Below, one piece after another: positions 1 to 8,400 of a stretch of DNA of 27,950 nt. The stretch covers positions 1 to 27,950 of the IMG/VR virus record IMGVR_UViG_3300036719_002852; one strand, written 5' to 3'. Positions within the stretch are counted from its first letter, which is position 1; every line of letters starts with the position of its first letter. This DNA is from a virus. A model generated the notes under the pieces. The model saw only the letters and a list, made by a program, of their open reading frames with translations. It had not been told where the DNA came from and ran no database searches. The position numbers and the translations under genes are program-made.

Positions 1-1158
1 AATCAAATCCTGACTACAGATGGAATTGGTCTATACAAGACCACGCTGGCATCCATTATTTCGCCGCTCAATCTGTTCGATAAGTCTCAGGCTCAAACGC
101 TAGGGCAGAACGTCACGATGGCAAGCGGAGCGGATATCGCATTGTCTTCTGGGAGCGTCATGTCCCTCTCTTCTGGAGCGCAGATTGCTCTCTCCAGCGG
201 TGCTCTTTTGACGCTAGGCCAAGACCCTGTTGCAGCATTGGAGGCAGTGCCGAAGCAGTACGTTGACAGCAAGTTCCTGCCATTAGCAACAGGAGGGCTT
301 GTGAGCGGATCGATTTCCATGATTGGAACGTCGTCTGTCCTGACGCTATCCGCTGACCCTCTAACAGCCCTTTCCGCTGCTCCAAAGCAGTATGTGGACA
401 ACCGGATTTCAAGAGAAGTGGCTTCGTTGAGATTTCGCTCAACAACCAATCCTGGAACAGCCAACACTTTAGTTACTTCAAGCAACATTGTTTGCTCTGT
501 AAATCAATCAGCAGGATCTAGCACGGCTACAATTGCTGTTGCAAACCCAGCGTTGTTCAACACGTCCTTTCCGTTCTTCCTGACTGGTCAGTACATTGGC
601 ATAGCAACCGCAGTTGGTGGGCTTACGGCAAAGCTATACGAGATTACATCTGTAAATTATAGCGCAAACACATTTACAATTACTGCTCCAGACACCACTG
701 CAAAAACAGGTTCCACGCAACTTTCATTCGTATACTCAAATCTGACTCCTCCTGCATTGCCGTCCAGATTGGATGCGAACGGAAACAGGAATATCAAGAG
801 CGTTGCTTTGTGCCTTACATCCAGAAAGCACTACATCAATTACTGGTACGACAGTGAAAGCGACGACATGGCAACTACGCCAACGACTACAGCAGGCAAT
901 CCAGCACTTCTGACAACGCACTTGTTTGGAGATGCTATCACCAACACGGGAACAGCTACCGCAGTGCAGTTCATGACTGCTTTGCAAATGCGGAACATAA
1001 ATACAACCGTAAACACAGTGGCAAACATCACTGCTCCTGGATCTCCAGTTGGGTTCGGCCTTACAAGCAAGGGCATCAATGTCGGATTCTTTGTCGATGC
1101 AACGACAGGTCTTCCATACACGAATGTCCACGATGCAAATGTGACCGTATTGCGATGA
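1..1158 (+). CDS. Phage tail fibre / appendage protein, 5' end outside window
   Basis: The reading frame is open from base 1, so this is the C-terminal 385 codons of a longer protein. The ATG at 118 is probably internal. Near its start are short SSGA/ALSSG-type beta repeats. These are followed by two copies of a D-P-x-x-A-L-x-A-x-P-K-Q-Y-V-D motif, which resembles the ATKQYVD repeats of phage tail-fibre and collar appendage proteins. The motif LPLATGGLVSG between them is also typical of these fibres. The rest is Ser/Thr/Ala-rich and beta-like, with no catalytic motif that I recognise. It is followed by a 4-base overlap with the next gene. Fibre identity is inferred from family motifs; the receptor is unknown. 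Confidence 0.75.
   Translation, partial: NQILTTDGIGLYKTTLASIISPLNLFDKSQAQTLGQNVTMASGADIALSSGSVMSLSSGAQIALSSGALLTLGQDPVAALEAVPKQYVDSKFLPLATGGLVSGSISMIGTSSVLTLSADPLTALSAAPKQYVDNRISREVASLRFRSTTNPGTANTLVTSSNIVCSVNQSAGSSTATIAVANPALFNTSFPFFLTGQYIGIATAVGGLTAKLYEITSVNYSANTFTITAPDTTAKTGSTQLSFVYSNLTPPALPSRLDANGNRNIKSVALCLTSRKHYINYWYDSESDDMATTPTTTAGNPALLTTHLFGDAITNTGTATAVQFMTALQMRNINTTVNTVANITAPGSPVGFGLTSKGINVGFFVDATTGLPYTNVHDANVTVLR
223..405 (+). repeat. Two KQYVD-type repeat units inside the tail fibre gene
   Basis: Two 17-codon units start at 223 and 355, exactly 44 codons apart. They read DPVAALEAVPKQYVDSK and DPLTALSAAPKQYVDNR. They mark trimeric fibre repeat boundaries in known tail fibres. Confidence 0.7.
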
Positions 1159-1547
1159 CCGTTTGGGACAAGATTGTTGAAGCAGAACTAGCCGCTGCAA
1201 GGCGGTATCCCAAGCTGTGGAACAATACAAGCGAGCAGGACATACGGAACATACTGAAATTTTACGGACTCCATGGGGGGCTGTTCTACCACATCGAAGA
1301 TGGCGAGGTGCAAGCGGTGATGACCGCTCACCCAGGCTGTAAGCTGCCGGATTGGGAGTGGGACGAGTTCACCAGCGATTGGACGATATTCACGCTGTGG
1401 GCGAGCAACCGGAACGCTTTCGAGCAACTGGTAAACCATGCCATACAGGACAAAAAGCCGGACTTGATTTATGCGGTTCGCGATGGAAACATCGTGGAAA
1501 TAACAGTGCAGAAACTAATAAGACTTTTCTATGGGCGGATCTCCTAA
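1155..1547 (+). CDS. Small phage protein, possibly GNAT-like
   Basis: This 130-aa protein starts at an ATG that overlaps the fibre stop codon by 4 bases (ATGA). It has an amphipathic N-terminal helix, then a beta-rich middle with EDGEVQAVMTAHP and a Trp-rich stretch (DWEWDEF, DWTIFTLWA). The C-terminus is basic. Small GNAT-fold proteins of this size occur beside internal virion genes in several podovirus-like phages, and the strand pattern is compatible. No clear acetyl-CoA binding motif is visible, so function is unassigned. It overlaps the next gene by 17 bases, which suggests translational coupling in the late operon. Confidence 0.7.
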   Translation: MTVWDKIVEAELAAARRYPKLWNNTSEQDIRNILKFYGLHGGLFYHIEDGEVQAVMTAHPGCKLPDWEWDEFTSDWTIFTLWASNRNAFEQLVNHAIQDKKPDLIYAVRDGNIVEITVQKLIRLFYGRIS

Positions 1548-2403
1548 AATCAACATGCCTACTCCACCGAGTTACTCTAGCTCGATGGAAGAAATCTTGC
1601 GTTCCCAGTTGAAGTACGCTCCTGAGATTTACGCTGCCGAAAAGCAATACCAACCACTTTATCAAGCCCTACAAGCACAGCAGGAGCGGCAAGCAGCAGA
1701 AGGCCAAATGGCCTTGATGAAAGACTTGCAGCCAAAGCTATCTGAGCTTGAAGACGCATACTACACGCAACAAGGGTTAGACCAGACACGTCGTTTGCAA
1801 GAGCAAGCACCTGCATACGTCCAAGCATTCCAAGAAGCAGCAGGAACAGCCGATATCACAAAGGGGCTAAAGTCTTATGCAGCAGAACTGCAAGCAAAAG
1901 GCCCTCAATACGATATTTCTCCAGAAGAGCAAAGAGCCATCGATCAGTCAGTAAGATCTGCATATGCAGCCCGTGGGACAGCATTAGGAGACCAAGCAGC
2001 GTTGGGGGAAGTTCTGAACCGTTACCAGTTCCAACGTCAACGCAGACTTGAAGAGGATCAGTTGCGTTCTGCACGACAAATCGAATCCGCAAATATTGCA
2101 GCAGGTTTGCAACAGCAATCCGCTCCAGCCATGCAGGCTTTCTATGGGCAGCCAATGTATGCGGGGAACTTTGCAGGCAACGCCATCCAATCAGCATTGA
2201 TGGGACAATCTCAAGCAGGAGCGCAATACTTCAATCCAGAGTCGCCAACTGGCATGGGAGCAATCTACGGTGCATACAACGCTGGTGTTCAAGGAGCGAT
2301 AGGTCAGGCTCAAGCAAGCGCAGCATCTAGGGCAGGGGGAATGCAAATGGGAGGAGCACTTGGCGGAGCAACAATAGGCGCTATGGGATTGGTCTTTTTC
2401 TAA
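1531..2403 (+). CDS. Putative internal virion / DNA ejection protein
   Basis: This 290-aa protein is rich in Gln, Ala and Glu. Residues about 20-110 form a long helical, coiled-coil-like region with many AQQ and EQ runs. A second helical block around 140-195 is rich in Arg and Gln. The C-terminal 60 residues turn Gly/Ala-rich and end with the hydrophobic segment GGALGGATIGAMGLVFF, which could insert in a membrane. This architecture fits internal core or ejection proteins of short-tailed phages. The assignment rests on composition and on its position between the fibre and other virion genes, not on a diagnostic motif. The next gene starts at a TAATG junction. Confidence 0.6.
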   Translation: MGGSPKINMPTPPSYSSSMEEILRSQLKYAPEIYAAEKQYQPLYQALQAQQERQAAEGQMALMKDLQPKLSELEDAYYTQQGLDQTRRLQEQAPAYVQAFQEAAGTADITKGLKSYAAELQAKGPQYDISPEEQRAIDQSVRSAYAARGTALGDQAALGEVLNRYQFQRQRRLEEDQLRSARQIESANIAAGLQQQSAPAMQAFYGQPMYAGNFAGNAIQSALMGQSQAGAQYFNPESPTGMGAIYGAYNAGVQGAIGQAQASAASRAGGMQMGGALGGATIGAMGLVFF

Positions 2404-3299
2404 TGAAAAATAGAACGGAACATACAATACGGAAAGCCTTGTTGAAGGCAAAAAGACCTGCTGTTCTTTGGAGCGGCGGGAAGGACTCTGGTGTCCTTTT
2501 GGATATCGCGCTAGGCATTCGACCAGACATTGAGGTTATCCACTTCAAGCTGCCATTTTTGCCAGCAAAGTACCAGCATCACCACAAGCTCCAAGAGACC
2601 CTTGGCATCACTGTGCATGACTGGCTTCCATCAAGACTCGCATTGACTCACGGTAACAATCGCATCGATGTGTGTGAAACCTACGATATTGGCAGTGGAG
2701 AAATCAGCGTCATGCGCGGCACTGAGCCTTTCGAGGAGGGCAAGCCCTGGGTGTGTGGACTAGACTGGCTCAACAGACCAACTTGCAAAGCCACAGCAAA
2801 CTTCGACGTTCTCTTGTGCGGACACAAGAGTTGCGACATCGATCCATTGACAGGGAACGTACCTCTGGAGATTGACATGAAGCGTCTGGGAGCATTCACT
2901 GAATGCTGGTATCCTTTACGGGATTGGACAGACGAAGACATCTCAAACTACACACTGTCGAACCACATTCTCTACGACGAAAACCGCTACGATGCCAGGG
3001 TTGTCTCAAAGGAGGATAAATCCCTCAACTCAGACTACATCCAGGCTTGCATGCGGTGCGTTGACAAACGAGAAGGTGATTTTGTTCAGTGTCCGAAACT
3101 ACAAGCAGACATTGAAAACATCTCAAGATTCATCCGGCACGAACAGCAGGTGCATGCCTACTGTAACGTCAGATCTGGATTGCCAGACATGCGGGGCGTG
3201 TTGCAGTCACAAGTGGAGTTGGCCGATCCTCAAGAGGGACAGGTCGGATGCGAGTGGCATCCCGAAGGAGATGCAACGGGAGGATTATCCGCTACTTAA
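2403..3299 (+). CDS. PAPS reductase-like PP-loop ATP pyrophosphatase
   Basis: This 298-aa protein carries the PP-loop SGGKDS at residues 24-29, just after a short strand (AVLW). This is the hallmark of the PAPS reductase / ATP sulfurylase-type adenine-nucleotide alpha hydrolase family, which also includes DndC-like sulfur enzymes. A conserved-looking R-x-W-T-D-E-D-I segment near residue 175 and a Cys pair (ACMRC) near 215 follow the family plan. The last 49 codons overlap the next gene in another frame and do not look like family sequence, so the ancestral stop was probably upstream. In phages such proteins may act in nucleotide or DNA sulfur chemistry; the actual substrate is unknown. Confidence 0.8.
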   Translation: MKNRTEHTIRKALLKAKRPAVLWSGGKDSGVLLDIALGIRPDIEVIHFKLPFLPAKYQHHHKLQETLGITVHDWLPSRLALTHGNNRIDVCETYDIGSGEISVMRGTEPFEEGKPWVCGLDWLNRPTCKATANFDVLLCGHKSCDIDPLTGNVPLEIDMKRLGAFTECWYPLRDWTDEDISNYTLSNHILYDENRYDARVVSKEDKSLNSDYIQACMRCVDKREGDFVQCPKLQADIENISRFIRHEQQVHAYCNVRSGLPDMRGVLQSQVELADPQEGQVGCEWHPEGDATGGLSAT

Positions 3300-3447
3300 A
3301 ACAGTCAACAATAGATGCATTGCTTTGCTAGGCACTTGTGGTGTACAAACAACTTGTTCGATATACAGCAATAGACCGCAGGCTTGCAGGAACTTTCAGA
3401 AGGGCAGTCAACTTTGCTTAGAAGCTAGGAGAAAACTATATGGCTAA
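3154..3447 (+). CDS. YkgJ-like cysteine-cluster protein (zinc/iron chelating)
   Basis: This 97-aa protein has the YkgJ-type signature. It shows CQTCGACC at residues 10-17, then a CSIYSNRPQACRNFQKGSQLC block near the C-terminus. In this family the Cys residues are thought to bind zinc or an iron-sulfur centre. The ATG at 3154 is chosen because the motif follows directly and a short AGG lies just upstream. The frame is open further upstream, but that part overlaps the PP-loop gene and is not family-like. It overlaps the PP-loop gene by 146 bases and the next gene by 8 bases. The pairing suggests a joint redox or sulfur role, which is an inference. Confidence 0.75.
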   Translation: MPTVTSDLDCQTCGACCSHKWSWPILKRDRSDASGIPKEMQREDYPLLKTVNNRCIALLGTCGVQTTCSIYSNRPQACRNFQKGSQLCLEARRKLYG

Positions 3448-3913
3448 ACCACAAATGCTATTCGGGTATCAACCGCCAGCGGCAATGTCCATGATGGGAC
3501 AGGGAGTTGCTGAAGGCATGGCGAAGGTTGGGCAGCTATATGGAGAGGGAATGGCCTCCATGGGGAAGAGCCTTGGGCAAGGCATCACTTCTGCCGCTTC
3601 CGCAATTGCTGACTACAAGCAGATTACTGACTCTGCGAACGCTCTAAAGAAAGCGGTGAAGTCGTTACCCGACGATGATTATGGCTCGAAAGGCTTTATG
3701 ATGTCGTTCTTGGAAGATCCAAGCATTTCGGATTTACAGAAATCCAGGATGGGCGGAGACATGCTTGGGGCGGCGGTCAAGAACATGATGGAGATGCGTA
3801 GAATCCAAGAGATGAACAGAGGCAGGATGGATTTACAAGGCATGAGAGGCGCACAGGGAGGTGCATCGCAGACGCAACCTGTAACATTTACTGAAATGAG
3901 CCTGCACCAGTAA
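3440..3913 (+). CDS. Putative virion-associated protein, Met/Gly-rich
   Basis: This 157-aa protein begins with a Gly/Met-rich amphipathic repeat region (MGQGVAEGMAKVG, YGEGMASMGKSLGQG), continues with helical stretches, and ends with a Met/Arg/Gln-rich tail. The start has a good AGGAG site about 9 bases upstream and overlaps the YkgJ-like gene. I recognise no family. Its place between other internal-protein candidates and its low-complexity helical composition fit a small structural or ejection protein. Confidence 0.65.
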   Translation: MAKPQMLFGYQPPAAMSMMGQGVAEGMAKVGQLYGEGMASMGKSLGQGITSAASAIADYKQITDSANALKKAVKSLPDDDYGSKGFMMSFLEDPSISDLQKSRMGGDMLGAAVKNMMEMRRIQEMNRGRMDLQGMRGAQGGASQTQPVTFTEMSLHQ

Positions 3914-3915
3914 TT

Positions 3916-5430
3916 ATGCAAGAAGAAATTCAAGGATTACTGACAGCACCCCCAACATCCGCAGGAGCATTTCGCGGAGGGCAGATTCCACTGGGCTTTG
4001 ATCCAGCCGCTATTTATCAATACCAGCAAGGAATACAAAAGCCTGGTGCTCCACCGCAAGTTCAAGAGCCAACACCCCAGCAGGAACCTGCTTCTGCTCC
4101 TGTTCAGCAAGCGTTTGATGTTCCTGTATACACGCAGAATTGGGACAAGCCAATTCCACCTATAGTTGTTCGCTTCCAAGAAGGGTTTAACCCTGAAGAC
4201 CCAAGACATATTGCAGCAGAGCAGAAGGCATATGCGGAAGCATACGATGAGGAGAAGCAAGGCACCTATGCATTGCAATTGCTAAACGAACTGCGCTCAA
4301 AAGAACAAACTATCAAATCTGCATCAGAGGCAGTTGCAAAATACTCGCAAGACGTTCAGCGGCTTGAAGCCAAGAAGCAACGAGGAGTTGTAGAACTTCC
4401 AACTGAAGATGGCATGGTGCGGCTTCCAATGGATGCAAAATCGTCCGCAGAAAACCTTCAAAAGCTTGGAGAAGCAAAGAGGAGATTAAAAACTGCGGAG
4501 CAAGAATTGACGAAAGCAAAAGAACCAGCACAGCCAAAAGTAATCAATGTTGAGTTGCCAGCAGCGCAACCTCCGCAGCAACCCCAAGAGACTGAAGCAC
4601 AGGCGCAGCAAGAAACGCTGCCAGAGGCAAAACCAGAGGTTCCAGAAGCTTCGCGGCAAAGACAACGATACGATGCTATTAAAAACAACTTGTATCAACA
4701 AGCGCAGCAAATGATACAAAAAGGGTTAGACCCAAAATCTGTTCAAGATGGATTTAAGCAAGCGATTGAAAGGCTAGACTCGCAATGGAAGCCAGAGCTT
4801 CTTGAGGTAGACGGAGTGCTTTACTCGTATAACACTCCAAGCAAACCAGAAATTGTTCGCGACAATATCAAGCTGGTAGAAAAACCGTTCAACGATATGA
4901 TTGAACGTGTCCGCAAAAACATTGAGAACATTGACCAGATTGAAAGCATGCGGCAGCAGGCGGAGCGAGCTGCAAAACTTAAAGGCCCAGAAAGAACCGC
5001 AATCATTGAAGCACTTCGAGCTTCATTGAAGTCAATCAACACAGCAATCAGCGGCACATCTGACGCTCTTTCTCAAAACGAATATCTGCGTCTTGGTGGA
5101 TCACTGGAGACATGGAACTTCATCAAGGCCATGCAGCCGGATTCTGCTGCTTTATTTTTCACTGCAAATCCAGAAGGCTTTGCAAAATCAGTTGAAGTTC
5201 TACGAAACATGACGGGCAACCGAATGGTTTCAAATTTCAATCAAGCAGAAAAGATTTCAAAAAAATTCCCAGTGTTGCAAACGCTGCTTCCCGACAAGCC
5301 TTCGTACTACAACGAAATCTTGAAGACACACGGCAAAAGCCAGGTCATCGAGAAGAATCGACCACAGCAGCAGCAGGCACAGCCAGTAATCACCAAGCAG
5401 GGAACGCAGTTCACAAGAGTGCCAAGGTAG
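3916..5430 (+). CDS. Gln/Pro-rich coiled-coil virion protein
   Basis: This 504-aa protein has a Pro/Gln-rich N-terminal 80 residues. Two coiled-coil-like blocks follow, at about residues 100-200 (many E, K, Q heptads) and 240-380, separated by a Pro/Gln linker. The C-terminal tail is again Gln-rich. There is no enzymatic motif. It begins 2 bases after the previous stop and is followed 1 base later by the giant polyvalent gene, so it is part of the same late transcription unit. An internal virion, scaffold-like or ejection role is plausible but unproven. Confidence 0.65.
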   Translation: MQEEIQGLLTAPPTSAGAFRGGQIPLGFDPAAIYQYQQGIQKPGAPPQVQEPTPQQEPASAPVQQAFDVPVYTQNWDKPIPPIVVRFQEGFNPEDPRHIAAEQKAYAEAYDEEKQGTYALQLLNELRSKEQTIKSASEAVAKYSQDVQRLEAKKQRGVVELPTEDGMVRLPMDAKSSAENLQKLGEAKRRLKTAEQELTKAKEPAQPKVINVELPAAQPPQQPQETEAQAQQETLPEAKPEVPEASRQRQRYDAIKNNLYQQAQQMIQKGLDPKSVQDGFKQAIERLDSQWKPELLEVDGVLYSYNTPSKPEIVRDNIKLVEKPFNDMIERVRKNIENIDQIESMRQQAERAAKLKGPERTAIIEALRASLKSINTAISGTSDALSQNEYLRLGGSLETWNFIKAMQPDSAALFFTANPEGFAKSVEVLRNMTGNRMVSNFNQAEKISKKFPVLQTLLPDKPSYYNEILKTHGKSQVIEKNRPQQQQAQPVITKQGTQFTRVPR

Positions 5431-5431
5431 T

Positions 5432-8400
5432 ATGCCACAAGAAATATTCATCCCTTCCAAAGGCAAGACGCTCACGTTTGCGGACGACTTCTCTGACCAA
5501 GAGATTGCGGACTACATTGATGCCAACTTCCCACGCTCTGGCGAGGACGTAGCATACGACCTAAAGAACCGCTTGCTTGATCCAGAGTGGAACCCCTCTT
5601 ACGAGGATTTCGAGAAGCTACGGAAATACAACACCGAAAAGGACATCAACACGGCAGAGGTTGTAAGGAACATTGCTGGCGGGATTGTTGAGATGGGAGG
5701 CAATCTGCTCAAGGCTATTCCAGCAGCAGTCTCTGACCCAACGGCAATCCCAGGCAGTGCGGCTAGAGGGCTTGTAAACAACCTCAAAACCTACTCCATG
5801 CTGGCGCAAGGGGGCGTAGACCCAGGCTCTCCTTTGTTCAACATGATGAATGGAGATAGCATCACCGCTTACTCCACATGGCGCGATTCCATCCTTGCTG
5901 CTAGAGACCTGGCCGAAACCAGCAATGCAGCCATTGGGGGAATGCCTGTAAATCCACAGCAAGTGGCGGGAGCAGAGGTCGTCATGGATCCGCTCAACAT
6001 TCCATTTGTGCCAGGACTTAGCGTTGCTGGCAAGGTGGGAGCAAAAGCGGCTGGAGCAGTTGGGCGCACGGCAGAGTTAGCAGGCAGAGGGGTTGCTCAA
6101 ATCGCATCAGTGCCAGAGCGAGCAATGGCCAAAGCCGCTACCGTATTAGCTGGAGTGCCAGAGGATGTTGCTAGAGCAAGCGCAGCGGACTTAGCGACCA
6201 AAGGAGCAATCCTCGATGCAGCCGCAGGAGTGGTTCCTGGAGCATTTGAGCTTCAAGCAGCAAAGCGTGGCGGACAAGCATTGGAAGCAGCAGGGGAAGC
6301 CGTTGGCGCAGCAGCGAGGGCAGCAGAGGCTCCAGCAGGGATGCTCAGTCCCATTGAAGTGGCATTGCAGAACCCAGAGTTATCCAAGGGAGCACGGGCA
6401 ATCCTTACGGTGACTCAACGCATTATCCCACGGGATGCTGCTCTAGTTGCTGGCACGGCAGCAGAAGGGGCACTTATCGGTGGAGCACTTGGCGGAGGCT
6501 TGGGCGCACTGCAAAGCACGGATGAAGAGGAAATCGGAAAGGCTATCGGCGGCGGGATTGCTGCTGGCACGATGATTTCGGGAGGCTTGAAGCTATACGA
6601 TGTCGCTACGGGCAAAGTGGCAAAAGAGCGCGTTGTAAACGATGCGTCGAGGAATATTGCCGAGGCTGCTGCAAGAGGAGAGACAGAAGCTGAATTAGCA
6701 GGACGTGCAGAGTTGTTTGACCGTCTGAGCAACATGGATCGCAAAGGCAACGCCCTTGGGACGTTCATTGCGGTAGACAACCTGATTTCGCAACGTGGAG
6801 GCAAAACGAAGATCGTCGATGGAGACGTGTTGAAAGGCCCAGGAGGAGAGACTGGCTGGAACGCTTATTACGATCCCAAGGACAAAACCATCTACATCAA
6901 CTCCAAAAGCGCGGACGCAACGACGATACCGCATGAGGCAACTCACGCATTCATCTCCGACCTCTTAGCCGACGACATCACTTCTCGCCTATTTACCCGC
7001 GATAGCGATGGACGCTTGCAACCAACGAGCGAAAACACGATTAGTCGCCTTATCGACGGATACCTCAAGGACGCTGACAATATCAAACTCTCTGATGGCA
7101 CGACCGAAGGGCAACGCTTACGCGAGCGACTAGACTCTGCATTCGACCCTGCAACTCCGATTTCGGAACAGGTGAGCAGATTGCGCGACATCACGCACGA
7201 GATTGCAGCACGGTATGCGGAAGAGTGGGTTGCCAAAAAGAATCCACGGGACTTGGTGCAAGGCACAATGCCCACCATTTGGAGCGAGGCAATCACCGCA
7301 GTGCGAGGCAAGCTCGACAAGACATTTGGGAAAGAAACTGGAAACCCTATCCTCGACCCAGTCCTCAAGCGGATATTCGATCCAAAGGAGAGCGGTGTGC
7401 CAGCAAGGGAAGGGGTTACTCTCGACCCTAGAGCACTCGCATATGATTGGGCAGATAAGCGTGGAGCGTTCATGACGCGCTATAGCGTTGGCAGTCCAGC
7501 CCCAGGCAGGAAGCATTGGAGACCTGTATTTAAGGAGGTCAAACAAACCCTTGTAGACAACGGAGCGCAAAAGCCTGACAACGCTTACTATAGCAAGAAC
7601 AACTTGTCTCTCCTTGGCGTAGGAGAGGATGTTATCAACTCGCTGACAACCAGAAACATTGAAACGCAACTGCGCTCAAGTGCCCCGATTGTCGGCACCC
7701 GCGAAGCTGAGATTATCAACAAAGCCATTCGGGCTGCAAAAAGCGGCGAGATGCTGGACATGCGGGATTACATGTCGTTCCTGTACGAAGGATCGGCCGA
7801 GTCCGGCAAAGCACGGCAGGGCAACCCTCTCGACAAGCAGATTGCTGTTATCGACGTGTTCTGGAACAAGGACAACGGGGTTCAAATCCTGGCAATGGAT
7901 ATTGGCTCTGCCATGTCCAATCTGGCTAAGGCTGTAAAGTCCAGAGGCGAAGCGTCAGGGTTTGATTCGATTGCCAAAGCGCAGAAGGCACTCAACCAGT
8001 ACATCAGACACGTCGCTGATTCAGAGTCGAACTTCGATGCTGCCAAGAAGGGTTGGGAGATTGAGGTTGACGGAGTGCCAATTGGCAGACAGGCGCACAA
8101 AACACTGCACCAAGCACTGAATCTGCCGAATGCAGCCAAGGACGCTCCTCCTCCATTTAGGACGGACATCGACATCAGCCGATCTGGCCTCAACCGCATC
8201 TCAGGCGTTGAGTTCATCCTGCCAAGGCGAGTAACTGGACAGGTCATTGAGACGGGCATTTCCACTCCGATTAGCAACAAGGGAGTATCCGCCATCCGGC
8301 GCAGGTTCCAGCCAAAGAGAACGCAGGTTGAGCAACTTCCAAACGGGATGGTTGCCCAGGATGCAGATGGCGCACGCATCGTCAAAACAGACACTTCCGG

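Noticed and set aside
118-1158. ATG 118 as the real start of the tail fibre gene
   Set aside because: The same frame is open to base 1 with plausible protein sequence, so the gene probably begins outside the window.
6943-7669. Long minus-strand open frames opposite the polyvalent gene
   Set aside because: They lie opposite a motif-bearing gene, show low-complexity Ser/Arg composition and have no start signal.
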